Assembly (NCBI GenBank): GCA_947627655.1
Contig: CANQWW010000003.1
Location: 1-46,543, forward strand
Length of the DNA stretch: 46,543 nt
Source of the DNA: an uncultured Acinetobacter sp.
Lineage (GTDB): Bacteria > Pseudomonadota > Gammaproteobacteria > Pseudomonadales > Moraxellaceae
Reading direction: 5' to 3'
Below are positions 33,148-43,520 of the stretch, one piece after another. Position numbers and translations under genes: made by a program. Below the pieces are notes generated by a model that saw only the letters and a list, made by a program, of their open reading frames with translations, was not told where the DNA came from and made no database searches. Numbering within the stretch: position 1 is the first letter of the stretch; every line of letters begins with the position of its first letter.

Positions 33148-33786
33148 TTATTTAAAATAAGCGCCTTCAGCCTGACTATGATCCGTCTGGTCCACAACTC
33201 GTTGTAATTCAGGGATATGCTGTCTTAAAGTGGTTTCTACACCCTGTTTTAGGGTTACATCAATCGCTGAACAACCTTGGCAGCCGCCACCAAACTTAAG
33301 TACAGCTGTTAAGCCATTTTCAGGGTCTTCAACCACTTCGACTAACGCACAGTTACCACCATGACCCGCCAGACCCGGGTTAATTTCTGACTGAAGCACG
33401 TAAGTAATACGCTCTTCTACAGACGCATCCGGTCCGACACGTGGCACTTTTGAGTTCGGTGCACGGAAAGTCAACTGGCCGCCAAAGCGGTCTTTGTTGT
33501 AATCAATTACTGCATCTAATAGATAAGGAATAGATGGAGCATCAATAAATGCAGGAAAATCTGGGTATTCCTGTTGATAATCTGTCGGTATCACCTCATC
33601 CGGTGCACTATACGCCATGCAACATTCAGCACGCGGTGTACCAGGATTTTCCACAAAAACGCGCACACCAATACCCGGTGTGTTTTGCTTTTCAAGTAAA
33701 CCCTTTAAATACTCTTGTGCAGATGGGGTAATCAATAGGTTTGGAATTTCCTCTGCAACTGCAGTGCTGCTGTTCTCAGTCGACAT
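33148..33786 (-). CDS. nfuA: Fe-S biogenesis protein NfuA
   Basis: C-terminal Nfu domain with GGGCQGCSAIDVTLKQGVE CxxC; degenerate A-type N-terminal domain. Confidence 0.95.
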   Translation of the reverse strand: MSTENSSTAVAEEIPNLLITPSAQEYLKGLLEKQNTPGIGVRVFVENPGTPRAECCMAYSAPDEVIPTDYQQEYPDFPAFIDAPSIPYLLDAVIDYNKDRFGGQLTFRAPNSKVPRVGPDASVEERITYVLQSEINPGLAGHGGNCALVEVVEDPENGLTAVLKFGGGCQGCSAIDVTLKQGVETTLRQHIPELQRVVDQTDHSQAEGAYFK

Positions 33787-33946
33787 AACAATAATTTCCT
33801 CAAGCTCAGACGGCTATTTTAACTGAAGATGCGGGGTAAATATAAAATTTCAACTAAAATTGTCGGATTTATTATAAAAGTACTACCTAATTGTCAGATT
33901 AATGGCAAGATGAAGCATCATTACTTCAGAATTAGAACTGTTCAAT

Positions 33947-34564
33947 ATGCTGCATTTACCTTTTAATCATACTGTTACCCTTATTCTGATTACCTGTATC
34001 ATTTCCTTTATAGCTTTTTCCAAAGAGCAGGTCATGAACCGTCTGATTTTCTGGCCACCTGCGATTAAACAAGGTCAATATGACCGTTTTATCTCTCATG
34101 GTTTTATTCATGCCGACGGTACGCACTTGCTTTTTAACATGATTACACTGTTTTTCTTTGGCAGTATCATTGAAAGTTTTTACCGACAGTACCTATATGA
34201 ATTGGGCTTTGTGTTGTTCTATATGGGCGGTCTAATTGCAGCAATTATTCCAAGTTATTTACAAAATAAAAATAACCCACGCTGGGCGAGCCTTGGCGCT
34301 TCTGGCGCAGTTTCTGCTGTGCTGTTTGCTTATATCCTGTTTGAGCCATGGAAACTGATTTTCGTATTCTTTATTCCGGTTCCTGCTATCATTTTTGCAG
34401 TTCTATATGTGGCTTATAGCATTTGGTCAGGTAAACGCGGTAATAGCAATATCAACCATAGCGCACATCTATGGGGCGCTGCTTATGGCGTAATCATGAC
34501 CATCATTTTAGAACCTCGTCTGATTCCGCATTTTCTGAATAAACTGCTGCAGCTGCCTTTTTAA
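33947..34564 (+). CDS. rhomboid-family intramembrane serine protease
   Basis: GASGAVSAVLFA Ser motif and HSAHLWGAAYG His motif; HLLFNM TM2 motif. Confidence 0.88.
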   Translation: MLHLPFNHTVTLILITCIISFIAFSKEQVMNRLIFWPPAIKQGQYDRFISHGFIHADGTHLLFNMITLFFFGSIIESFYRQYLYELGFVLFYMGGLIAAIIPSYLQNKNNPRWASLGASGAVSAVLFAYILFEPWKLIFVFFIPVPAIIFAVLYVAYSIWSGKRGNSNINHSAHLWGAAYGVIMTIILEPRLIPHFLNKLLQLPF

Positions 34565-34614
34565 GTTGTGGCGATCAGGGATGATTTTCCCTCAAAAAAA
34601 CTTCGATGCCATGT

Positions 34615-34629
34615 AAATGATTTTCATTT
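34615..34629. promoter_or_regulatory. possible Fur-like palindrome upstream of the siderophore-binding protein gene
   Basis: AAATGA-TTT-TCATTT perfect inverted repeat about 45 bp before the ATG. Confidence 0.4.
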
Positions 34630-34671
34630 CTTTGAGTTATGCTAATCTGATACAAAATTTGAGGGTTAAAC

Positions 34672-35619
34672 ATGAAATTTAAAACATTACTTCTGGCGGG
34701 TCTGATCGGTTTAGGCAGCTCTTTGGCAGCACAGGCTCAGGTCAATTTTCAGTATCAAGAGCAGAATATCCAGCTGCAACACGTGCCGCAGAAACTGGCA
34801 GTCTATGAACTATCGGCACTGGATATTTTAAATGCACTGGGCATTCAGGCACAGTTGGTACCGGCAGCCAGTTATGCAGGCAAGTTAAGCCACTACCAGC
34901 AGGACAAATTTACCAAGGCCGGCAGCCTGTTTGAACCAGATTTAAACCTATTGAAGACAGCAAAACCTGATCTGGTGATTGTTGGCGGCCGCTCGGCTGG
35001 CAAGGCCGCAGAAGTCGGCAAGATTGCCCCTACGCTGAACCTGTCACCCGATACCGAGCAATATATTGCCAACCTGACTGAACGTACCCATGTCTTGGCA
35101 CGGGCTTTTGACAAAGAAAAACTGGCAACTGAAAAACTGGGCCAGATTGCTGAACTACAACAACAGCTGAAACAACAGACCGAAGGTAAAACTGCGCTGA
35201 TGCTGTTTGCGGTCGGTGACAACTTTATGCCACATGCCGACAATGACCGCTTTGGTTTTGTCTATGAATTGGCTGGATTACAATCTGTGCTTGATCCATC
35301 AGAAAAGTCGGATGCACCACACCCGGCAGCTGGTTCACCTGAAGCGAAGCAGGCCGCCGAGCTGAACTTGAAACGCTTGCAAGCCGCAGTGGCCAAGCAG
35401 CCGGATTACATCATTGTGCTGGATCGTGGTGCGGTAAATACCGGGAAATATACCGCGCAGAACAATATCCGCAAACATGCTGCCTTGAAAAATGCCAAGG
35501 CGCTAAAAAACAATAAGGTGATTTATGTTGATGCCGATGCCTGGTATCTAACCGGTGCCGGTCTGGACAATACCGCTTTTATGCTACAAGAACTGATCAA
35601 AGGCACTCAAGCCAAATAA
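34672..35619 (+). CDS. periplasmic siderophore/iron-binding protein (CeuE/FatB-like), no adjacent permease or ATPase
   Basis: Signal peptide; PDLVIVGGRSAGKAAEVGKIAPTLNL and DNRFGFVYELAGLQSV-type FepB/CeuE motifs. Confidence 0.88.
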   Translation: MKFKTLLLAGLIGLGSSLAAQAQVNFQYQEQNIQLQHVPQKLAVYELSALDILNALGIQAQLVPAASYAGKLSHYQQDKFTKAGSLFEPDLNLLKTAKPDLVIVGGRSAGKAAEVGKIAPTLNLSPDTEQYIANLTERTHVLARAFDKEKLATEKLGQIAELQQQLKQQTEGKTALMLFAVGDNFMPHADNDRFGFVYELAGLQSVLDPSEKSDAPHPAAGSPEAKQAAELNLKRLQAAVAKQPDYIIVLDRGAVNTGKYTAQNNIRKHAALKNAKALKNNKVIYVDADAWYLTGAGLDNTAFMLQELIKGTQAK

Positions 35620-35790
35620 ATTGCTGGCTGAATTTCTTTTAAGGGAAGTTTCGCACTTCCCTTTTTAATTGAAACATCTCGTAATAAATTAAGACCTCAC
35701 TCTGGTAGTTAATGCCACCCAGGGCGGCAACTTCACAGCGATAATGTATACATCTGTATATTAATTGCTGTAAGTTGCGAGATATTTTGC

Positions 35791-37332
35791 ATGTCCACTT
35801 CCCTAGACGGTCTTCAATTTCCTATTGCTGCTCCACAACAAAAACCAAGCACTTCAAAAGTTGGCCGTAACATCATTGCTGCAGCCTTAGGCGTAGTTGA
35901 TCCTGTACATGCTACTGCAGCACAACAGGAAAAAAACTGGCGTAAGCAATATCCGCTTTATTTTAAACATCTGGTTGAAGATGGACTGCGCTCTCCAGGT
36001 GCAGCACTCAATATTGCCAAGCAAGGCCTGGAAACAGCGCATGCCAGCTTTGAGTTTTACCGTAATGGTCAGAAGCATCTACTCAAAGATGTGCTGTCCT
36101 TAGCTGCGCAAGACCTGAATACCTTCCAGCTACAAGGCACATCTGAAACTGCCCCAGAATGGTATGTGCCTTATCATGGTAAAAAATTACAAGGACAGGA
36201 ATTACTCAACCAAATCCAGTCTTGGCAAGAACGTGGCATCGTTGAGCCAAGCCATGCCCATGCGCTGCGTGCATGTATTGCCCATCCAGAATGGTTTGAC
36301 TTGTCAGATCGTAGCACCGTGCTATTTGGTGCTGCATCTGAAGCCGGGCCACTCACCTGGCTATCGAAATGGAAAGCCAATATCATCGCGATTGACCTGC
36401 CAAATACACGTGTCTGGAGCAAGATTCTGGATACGGTCAGTCAAGGCAATGCTACTTTATATGCTCCATCGGTTGAGTCACTGCCAGCCAATACCTCAAT
36501 GGACGTATTAACAGAAAAACTTGGCGCGAATTTACTGACCCAGATTCCTGAAATTGCACAATGGCTGCTTCAGTTTGAACAGGATCTGGATTTGGCGGCA
36601 ATTGCCTACTTAGATGGTGAAAAGCATGTCCGTGTATCCATGGCGATGGATGCAATCATGCAATATGTTAGCGAGCAGAAAGCCAATACCAGCCTGATGT
36701 ACATGTGTACCCCGACCGATGTCTACGCTGTGCCTGAAGAGGTCGTTCAGGCTTCGCAACGTAAATACCAGCAGTTGTCTAAACTAGAAAGTCGTTTAAC
36801 CAAAGGTATTTCCCTGATTTCACGCCAGCATTTCTTCCAAAAGCATGATCAGGAATTATTCCGTTCCGGTGATAAGGCTTATGGCGTATGTGATTGTCTG
36901 GTCGTCGAGCAAGGCCCGAACTATGCACTGGCAAAACGCATTCAGCAATGGCGAGCAACGTTAGCACGTGCCCATGGTCAACATGTGAGTATTAATATTG
37001 CGCCTTCCACCACGACCTACTCAGTAACCAAAAATCCTTTGCTCAAAGCAGCATTTAATGGTGCCAGCTTGTTTGATGTGGAAGCTTTTGCACCGGAAAC
37101 CACTAATGCAATTATGGCAGCCCTATGGATTTATGACCTGCGTAATCCGGAATCAGTCGCAAACCCGGATGTGAAATTAAACCATCCACTTGAGTTGATG
37201 ATGTCTGGTGCGAACCATGGTGGTTTATGGCGTGTCGCCTATTTAGCACGTACCGCATTGCCATTTGCTGCACTATATGGATTTGCGACGGATAAATTAC
37301 CGAAAGGGTTGTTGGGTAAGTTGAAGAAATAA
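35791..37332 (+). CDS. conserved hypothetical protein with a Rossmann-like glycine motif
   Basis: 513-aa ORF; VLFGAASEAGPLTWL; no clear family recognised from the sequence. Confidence 0.75.
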   Translation: MSTSLDGLQFPIAAPQQKPSTSKVGRNIIAAALGVVDPVHATAAQQEKNWRKQYPLYFKHLVEDGLRSPGAALNIAKQGLETAHASFEFYRNGQKHLLKDVLSLAAQDLNTFQLQGTSETAPEWYVPYHGKKLQGQELLNQIQSWQERGIVEPSHAHALRACIAHPEWFDLSDRSTVLFGAASEAGPLTWLSKWKANIIAIDLPNTRVWSKILDTVSQGNATLYAPSVESLPANTSMDVLTEKLGANLLTQIPEIAQWLLQFEQDLDLAAIAYLDGEKHVRVSMAMDAIMQYVSEQKANTSLMYMCTPTDVYAVPEEVVQASQRKYQQLSKLESRLTKGISLISRQHFFQKHDQELFRSGDKAYGVCDCLVVEQGPNYALAKRIQQWRATLARAHGQHVSINIAPSTTTYSVTKNPLLKAAFNGASLFDVEAFAPETTNAIMAALWIYDLRNPESVANPDVKLNHPLELMMSGANHGGLWRVAYLARTALPFAALYGFATDKLPKGLLGKLKK

Positions 37333-37434
37333 TTTTTCTTCAATATTGTTTCCTCTCCTGAGCAAGTTTTAAAGCACTGCTTTTACATCACAACATTTAA
37401 TTTAAATCACGCTATTTGAATAAATAATGTAATT

Positions 37435-37493
37435 CCCTCTCCTCTCAGGAGATGAGCATCCTCAGAATATATTCTGAGTGCGTAAGGGAGAGG
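37435..37493. repeat. nested palindromic intergenic element
   Basis: Outer CCTCTCC (37436-37442) / GGAGAGG (37487-37493) and inner perfect palindrome CTCAGAATATATTCTGAG (37461-37478). Confidence 0.5.
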
Positions 37494-37507
37494 TAAAAAT
37501 CACCCAT

Positions 37508-37534
37508 AAAAAAACGCTGCCTTAGCAGCGTTTT
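37508..37534 (-). terminator. Terminator downstream of the PiT transporter gene
   Basis: AAAAAAACGCTGCCTTAGCAGCGTTTT. Confidence 0.8.
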
Positions 37535-37548
37535 AACATTAAATCTTC

Positions 37549-39210
37549 TTAGAAAACTTTTAACAGAATCCAGTACAAACCACCGGATAAACAGATTGTT
37601 GCTGGCAGGGTAAAGACCCAGGCAGAGAGAATGGTTTTCACCATCTGAAAATTCAGACCCGACTTATTCGCCACCATCGTACCGGCAACAGCGGAGTTGA
37701 GTACATGCGTGGTCGATACCGGCATACCGAAACCATCTGCGGCTGCAATCGTCGACATGGCCACAAGTTCGGCTGACATGCCTTGACCATAAGTCATATG
37801 CTGTTTACCAATACGCTCGCCAACAGTCACGACAATACGTTTCCAGCCAACCATCGTACCGAGGCCGAGCGCCAAAGCAGTGGCGACTTTTACCCAAGTC
37901 GGGATGTATTGCAAGAAGGAATCCAGGTTATCCCGGTATTCATCCACGACTTTTTCCTGTGCAGCAGTCATCGCTGGTAAAGCCTCAGCCTTATCCAAAC
38001 GCTTAAACGCAGTCGTGCTCAGGTACATGTCATTACGGAATTCTGAAACCTGCGCTTCTGGTACATCCTTGATGTTGCTGTAACTACCGACTTTATCACC
38101 CAAGTGCTCAGTTAAGCTGGCCAATGCAGGCACAACTTCAGGGGTGATTTCTTTGGTCTGAATATATTTCGTGATGATGGCACGCGCTTTTTCATCAGGA
38201 ATATCCGTATGATTTGGATAAATCACATCGGCAGTTTGCGCTGACAGCTGACCAAATGACTGGATATGTTGCGCATCCAGATTTTTGTTCAGTGAATATG
38301 CGAGTGGTACACAACCGATCAAGATGAGCATGATCAGACCCATACCTTTTTGGCCATCGTTTGAGCCATGGGCAAAACTCACCCCGGTACAGGTAAAGAT
38401 CAGAATAGCACGGATCAGCGGTGGTGGTGGCTTGTTGCCCTCAGGTGGCTGGAACAATTCCACCTGTTTTTTAAAGATTTTTTTGACCAGCAAGAACAGC
38501 ACTGCTGCAAATGCAAAACCGATTAAAGGTGAGAATAGCAATGCTTTCCCTACCTTCAGCACCTGATCCATATCTATACCGGAAGCGCCAGCGCCCGCAT
38601 GCAGCAGATAGTTCATGATGCCAACCCCGAGAATCGAGCCGATCAGGGTATGCGAACTGGATGCTGGAATACCCAGAAACCAGGTTCCCAAGTTCCACAG
38701 GATGGCTGCGATCAGCATGGCAAAGACCATAGCAAAGCCTGCTCCGCTACCTACATTCATAATCAGTTCGACTGGCAGCAAGGCAATAATGCCATAAGCT
38801 ACGGCACCACTGGCCACCATCACACCCATGAAATTACAGAAACCGGCCCACATGACTGCAACAGGCGCCGACAGCGCATTGGTATAAATGACTGTGGCGA
38901 CCGCATTGGCTGTGTCATGAAAACCATTTACAAATTCGAAGCTCAGTGCAATAAACAATGCTGTGGCAAGCAAAACAATCGTGTACAGGCCTAAAGCAGG
39001 TACATGCGCCAGGTCTACAGAAAGCTGAAAGCCAATATAAATGAGCGTAGAGATAATCAGCGTGAGAAACACCGGCATAAAGAATTTCGGTGTAGGCACA
39101 TGAACATTCTTCGACTCTTGCGAAGGATGCTCATGGGGTGAATCTAAGGGAGTTTGATTAGAATTCATGCAAGCAGGAATAGAGGATCCAAGAATCCCCA
39201 TATTGTTCAA
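37549..39210 (-). CDS. inorganic phosphate transporter, PiT family
   Basis: FVNGFHDTANAVATVIYTNAL and FAHGSNDGQKGMG signature repeats; polytopic. Confidence 0.95.
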   Translation of the reverse strand: MNNMGILGSSIPACMNSNQTPLDSPHEHPSQESKNVHVPTPKFFMPVFLTLIISTLIYIGFQLSVDLAHVPALGLYTIVLLATALFIALSFEFVNGFHDTANAVATVIYTNALSAPVAVMWAGFCNFMGVMVASGAVAYGIIALLPVELIMNVGSGAGFAMVFAMLIAAILWNLGTWFLGIPASSSHTLIGSILGVGIMNYLLHAGAGASGIDMDQVLKVGKALLFSPLIGFAFAAVLFLLVKKIFKKQVELFQPPEGNKPPPPLIRAILIFTCTGVSFAHGSNDGQKGMGLIMLILIGCVPLAYSLNKNLDAQHIQSFGQLSAQTADVIYPNHTDIPDEKARAIITKYIQTKEITPEVVPALASLTEHLGDKVGSYSNIKDVPEAQVSEFRNDMYLSTTAFKRLDKAEALPAMTAAQEKVVDEYRDNLDSFLQYIPTWVKVATALALGLGTMVGWKRIVVTVGERIGKQHMTYGQGMSAELVAMSTIAAADGFGMPVSTTHVLNSAVAGTMVANKSGLNFQMVKTILSAWVFTLPATICLSGGLYWILLKVF

Positions 39211-39664
39211 TTAAATTGTGACAATTATATGACAAAGCGCTGCTATATGAAGCAGTATTTCAGACTTTCTTGCTTCCGTTAATCTAAAATCCCAATGCCT
39301 TAAAACATAAATTTAATCTTTAAAATTCAATACACTAAACCTTCATCTTCAATTTAAACCAAGCGCAACTCCTGTATTGCCACTGTCTTATTCACTCAAA
39401 TATCCAGCGTACTTTTCTGACAAGGAGTTAAGCCGTGCCTGAATATTGCCTATAAAATATGACATTCTGATGAAAAGTAATCATTTTTACAGTGCAGAAG
39501 GTTTTTCTCAGACCTGCCTAGAGTCAGGAATAAGATTGGCCCTGTATTTCCTTATCAAATTTTCATATCAAGCATATCCAGCATTCTGAAGAACGGCTAC
39601 AGAAAACTGTGCACTAATCTGTTAAGATTATTGCCGTTTTTAAATGCTTACTGAGAAAGTCTGA

Positions 39665-42600
39665 ATGTCCACACTTGCCACCCTAAAAGAACTTCTTGCC
39701 AAAAGAATTTTAGTTATCGATGGTGCGATGGGTACCATGATCCAACGCCATAAACTGGAAGAAGCCGATTATCGTGGTGAGCGTTTTGCCGACTGGGCAC
39801 ACGACCTCAAAGGCAATAATGACTTACTCGTCCTGACGCAGCCGCAGATCATTCAAGGCATCCATGAAGCTTATCTGGAGGCTGGTGCCGATATTATCGA
39901 AACCAACACTTTTAATGGTACGCGCGTCTCCATGTCGGATTATCACATGGAAGATCTGGTTCCAGAGATCAACCGGACTGCCGCACGTCTGGCCAAAGAA
40001 GCTTGTGCCAAATATTCAACCCCGGAAAAACCACGTTTTGTCGCGGGGGTGATTGGTCCGACGTCACGGACCACTTCTATTTCGCCCAACGTCAATGATC
40101 CAGCATTCCGTAACATTACCTTTGATGCCCTCAAAGTCGACTATATCGAATCGACCAAAGCATTGATCGAAGGTGGTGCGGACATCATTCTGATCGAAAC
40201 GGTTTTCGATACCTTAAATGCCAAAGCTGCCATTTTTGCAGTGAAAGAAGTGTTTAAGAAAATTGGCTATGAACTGCCAATCATGATTTCCGGTACCATT
40301 ACCGATGCCTCAGGTCGTACCTTGACTGGTCAAACAGCAGAAGCCTTCTGGAACTCAATGCGTCATGCAGAACCGATCTCAATTGGTTTTAACTGTGCCC
40401 TTGGTGCAGATGCCATGCGTCCACACGTCAAAACCGTGTCTGACGTTGCCGACACCTTTGTTTCAGCGCATCCGAATGCGGGCCTGCCAAATGCCTTCGG
40501 TGGTTATGATGAAACCCCAGAAGAAACCGCTGCATTTATTCAAGAATTTGCTGAAAGTGGCTTAATCAATATTACTGGCGGCTGTTGTGGTACCACGCCG
40601 GATCATATTCGTGCGATTGCGCAAGCGGTTGAAGGCATTACGCCACGTCAAATTCCAGAGATTGAACCGGCTTGCCGTTTAAGTGGTTTAGAACCATTTA
40701 ACATTACCCAAGATTCATTGTTTGTGAACGTTGGTGAACGTACCAACGTCACTGGTTCTAAAAAGTTCCTGCGTCTGATTAAAGAAGAAAACTTTGCTGA
40801 AGCTTTGGATGTGGCACGTCAACAGGTGGAAGCTGGCGCGCAAGTCATCGACATCAACATGGATGAAGGTATGCTGGATTCAGAAGGTGCGATGGTGCAT
40901 TTCCTGAATCTGGTTGCATCTGAACCTGATATTTCACGTGTGCCAATCATGATTGACTCATCGAAATGGGAAATCATTGAAGCCGGCTTAAAATGTGTCC
41001 AAGGTAAAGCGGTGGTGAACTCGATTTCCCTCAAAGAAGGTTATGACGAGTTTGTCGAACGCGCGCGCCTGTGCCGTCAATACGGTGCCGCAGTCATTGT
41101 CATGGCATTTGATGAAAATGGTCAGGCAGATACCGCCGAACGCAAAAAAGAAATCTGTAAGCGCTCTTACGATGTGCTTGTGAATGAAGTCGGCTTCCCT
41201 GCTGAAGATATTATTTTTGACCCGAACGTTTTTGCAATTGCAACAGGGATTGAAGAACACAACAACTATGGTGTGGACTTTATTGAAGCCACAGGCTGGA
41301 TCAAACAAAACTTACCGCATGCCATGATTTCAGGTGGCGTATCCAACGTATCCTTCTCCTTCCGTGGCAATGAGCCGGTACGTGAAGCGATTCACTCGGT
41401 GTTCTTGTACCATGCCATTCAACAAGGCATGACCATGGGGATTGTCAATGCCGGGCAGATGGCAATTTACGATGACATTGATGCCGATTTAAAAGCTGCG
41501 GTTGAAGATGTGGTGCTGAACCAGAACCAGGGTGAAAGCGGTCAAGAAGCCACTGAAAAGTTGCTTGAGATTGCAGAAAAATATCGCGGGCAAGCTGGCG
41601 CGCAAAAAGCTGAAGAAAACCTGGAATGGCGTAATGAAAGTATTGAAAAACGTCTTGAGTATGCGCTTGTTAAAGGGATCACCACTTATATCGACCAAGA
41701 TACTGAAGAAGCACGTTTACAGTCAAAACGTCCACTTGATGTGATTGAAGGTCCACTGATGGCCGGTATGAACGTGGTGGGTGACCTGTTCGGTGCCGGC
41801 AAAATGTTCTTACCGCAAGTGGTCAAATCTGCACGTGTGATGAAACAGGCAGTAGCGTGGTTAAACCCGTACATCGAAGCGGAAAAAACAGTCGGTCAAT
41901 CAAAAGGTAAAATTTTGATGGCAACTGTAAAAGGTGATGTACACGATATTGGTAAAAATATTGTTGGCGTAGTACTGGGCTGTAACGGTTATGACATCGT
42001 GGATCTGGGCGTGATGGTGCCGTGCGAGAAAATCCTGCAAACTGCGATTGATGAAAAAGTCGATATCATTGGCTTGTCCGGTTTGATCACACCGTCTTTG
42101 GATGAGATGGTTTTTGTCGCGCAAGAAATGCAGCGTAAAGGCTTTAATATTCCCCTGATGATTGGTGGTGCGACCACATCTAAAGCGCATACTGCGGTGA
42201 AAATTGCGCCTAAATATCAAAATGATGGCGTGTTCTATACCGCAGATGCCTCACGTGCAGTCGGTGTGGTCACACAGTTACTCTCTGCTGAAATGAAGCC
42301 AAAAATGGCAGCAGAATATATTGAAGATTACGAAAAAATCCGTACTCGTCTTGCTAACAAACAGCCAAAAGCTGCAAAACTGTCTTATCAAGAATCGATC
42401 GAAAATGGCTTTAAGATCGACTTCGACAAAAATGCACCTATCCGACCAAACTTCATTGGCTCACAAACTTTCACTCACTATCCTTTAGAAACCTTAGTGG
42501 AATACTTCGACTGGACACCATTCTTTATTTCCTGGAGTTTGGCAGGCAAATTCCCGAAAATTCTGGAAGATGAAGTCGTTGGTGAAGCAGCACGTGACCT

Positions 42601-43351
42601 GTATACACAAGCGCAAGAAATGCTGCAAGACATCATCGAGAATAAACGTTTTGATGCGCGTGCAACATTCAGCATTTACCCTGCGAACCGTGTGGCAGCG
42701 GATACTGTTGCGGTAACCGATGAAAATGGCAATGTCACGCATCGCTTCGAGCACCTTCGTCAGCAGTCTGACAAGGTGACAGGCAAAGCCAACTATTCTT
42801 TGGCAGACTTTGTTGCACAGAAAGATGTGGCGCAGGATTATTTGGGTGGTTTTACGGTTTCGATTTTCGGTGCCGAAGAACTTTCACAAGAATACAAAGC
42901 CAAAGGTGATGACTATAATGCGATTATGGTTCAGGCTTTGGGTGACCGTTTTGCCGAAGCATTTGCCGAGCATTTACATGAACGTATTCGTAAAGAGTTC
43001 TGGGGCTACCAAGCGGATGAACAATTGTCGAATGAAGATTTGATCAAAGAGAAATATGTGGGTATTCGTCCCGCACCGGGCTACCCTGCTTGTCCTGAGC
43101 ATTCTGAAAAAGCGTCATTGTTTGACTGGTTAGGTTCGACCGATAAGATTGGTACTTACTTAACTTCGAGCTTCGCGATGTGGCCACCTTCATCAGTCAG
43201 CGGTTTCTATTATGCTAACCCTGAAACTGAATACTTTAACGTGGGTAAAATCTCTGGTGACCAGCTGGAAGATTATGCGAAGCGTAAAGGCTGGACCTTG
43301 GATGAGGCGAAACGTTGGTTAGCACCGAATTTGGATGATTCGATTGTTTAA
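39665..43351 (+). CDS. metH: cobalamin-dependent methionine synthase
   Basis: 1228-aa; homocysteine-binding [11 protein letters not shown], pterin domain, B12-binding [32 protein letters not shown], activation domain [15 protein letters not shown]. Confidence 0.98.
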   Translation: MSTLATLKELLAKRILVIDGAMGTMIQRHKLEEADYRGERFADWAHDLKGNNDLLVLTQPQIIQGIHEAYLEAGADIIETNTFNGTRVSMSDYHMEDLVPEINRTAARLAKEACAKYSTPEKPRFVAGVIGPTSRTTSISPNVNDPAFRNITFDALKVDYIESTKALIEGGADIILIETVFDTLNAKAAIFAVKEVFKKIGYELPIMISGTITDASGRTLTGQTAEAFWNSMRHAEPISIGFNCALGADAMRPHVKTVSDVADTFVSAHPNAGLPNAFGGYDETPEETAAFIQEFAESGLINITGGCCGTTPDHIRAIAQAVEGITPRQIPEIEPACRLSGLEPFNITQDSLFVNVGERTNVTGSKKFLRLIKEENFAEALDVARQQVEAGAQVIDINMDEGMLDSEGAMVHFLNLVASEPDISRVPIMIDSSKWEIIEAGLKCVQGKAVVNSISLKEGYDEFVERARLCRQYGAAVIVMAFDENGQADTAERKKEICKRSYDVLVNEVGFPAEDIIFDPNVFAIATGIEEHNNYGVDFIEATGWIKQNLPHAMISGGVSNVSFSFRGNEPVREAIHSVFLYHAIQQGMTMGIVNAGQMAIYDDIDADLKAAVEDVVLNQNQGESGQEATEKLLEIAEKYRGQAGAQKAEENLEWRNESIEKRLEYALVKGITTYIDQDTEEARLQSKRPLDVIEGPLMAGMNVVGDLFGAGKMFLPQVVKSARVMKQAVAWLNPYIEAEKTVGQSKGKILMATVKGDVHDIGKNIVGVVLGCNGYDIVDLGVMVPCEKILQTAIDEKVDIIGLSGLITPSLDEMVFVAQEMQRKGFNIPLMIGGATTSKAHTAVKIAPKYQNDGVFYTADASRAVGVVTQLLSAEMKPKMAAEYIEDYEKIRTRLANKQPKAAKLSYQESIENGFKIDFDKNAPIRPNFIGSQTFTHYPLETLVEYFDWTPFFISWSLAGKFPKILEDEVVGEAARDLYTQAQEMLQDIIENKRFDARATFSIYPANRVAADTVAVTDENGNVTHRFEHLRQQSDKVTGKANYSLADFVAQKDVAQDYLGGFTVSIFGAEELSQEYKAKGDDYNAIMVQALGDRFAEAFAEHLHERIRKEFWGYQADEQLSNEDLIKEKYVGIRPAPGYPACPEHSEKASLFDWLGSTDKIGTYLTSSFAMWPPSSVSGFYYANPETEYFNVGKISGDQLEDYAKRKGWTLDEAKRWLAPNLDDSIV

Positions 43352-43361
43352 TTGAATCTCT

Positions 43362-43461
43362 GAATCCCCCTAAATCCCCCTTTTCAAGGGGGACTTTGTC
43401 ATGTGATTAAATGAATTACGTGACAGCTCCTCCCTTTTTTAAAGGGAGGTTGGGAGGGATT
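43362..43461 (-). repeat. MITE/REP-like palindromic element, copy A (100 bp)
   Basis: GAATCCCCCTAAATCCCCCTTTTCAAGGGGGACTTT...CTCCTCCCTTTTTTAAAGGGAGGTTGGGAGGGATT; reverse complement shares AACCTCCCTTTAAAAAAGGGAGGA with copy B and AAAGGGGGATTTAGGGGGATTC with copy C. Confidence 0.85.
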
Positions 43462-43520
43462 AAAAAATCGTTTAAATTGAACTATACTAAACTCTTAAAA
43501 TTAAAATAATTTTCACAATT

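Noticed and set aside
39370-39530. Possible cobalamin riboswitch upstream of metH (GCCACTG near 39378 and AGACCTGCC near 39512)
   Set aside because: The two B12-box-like words are more than 100 nt apart and the conserved core elements are missing, so it does not fit the riboswitch layout.
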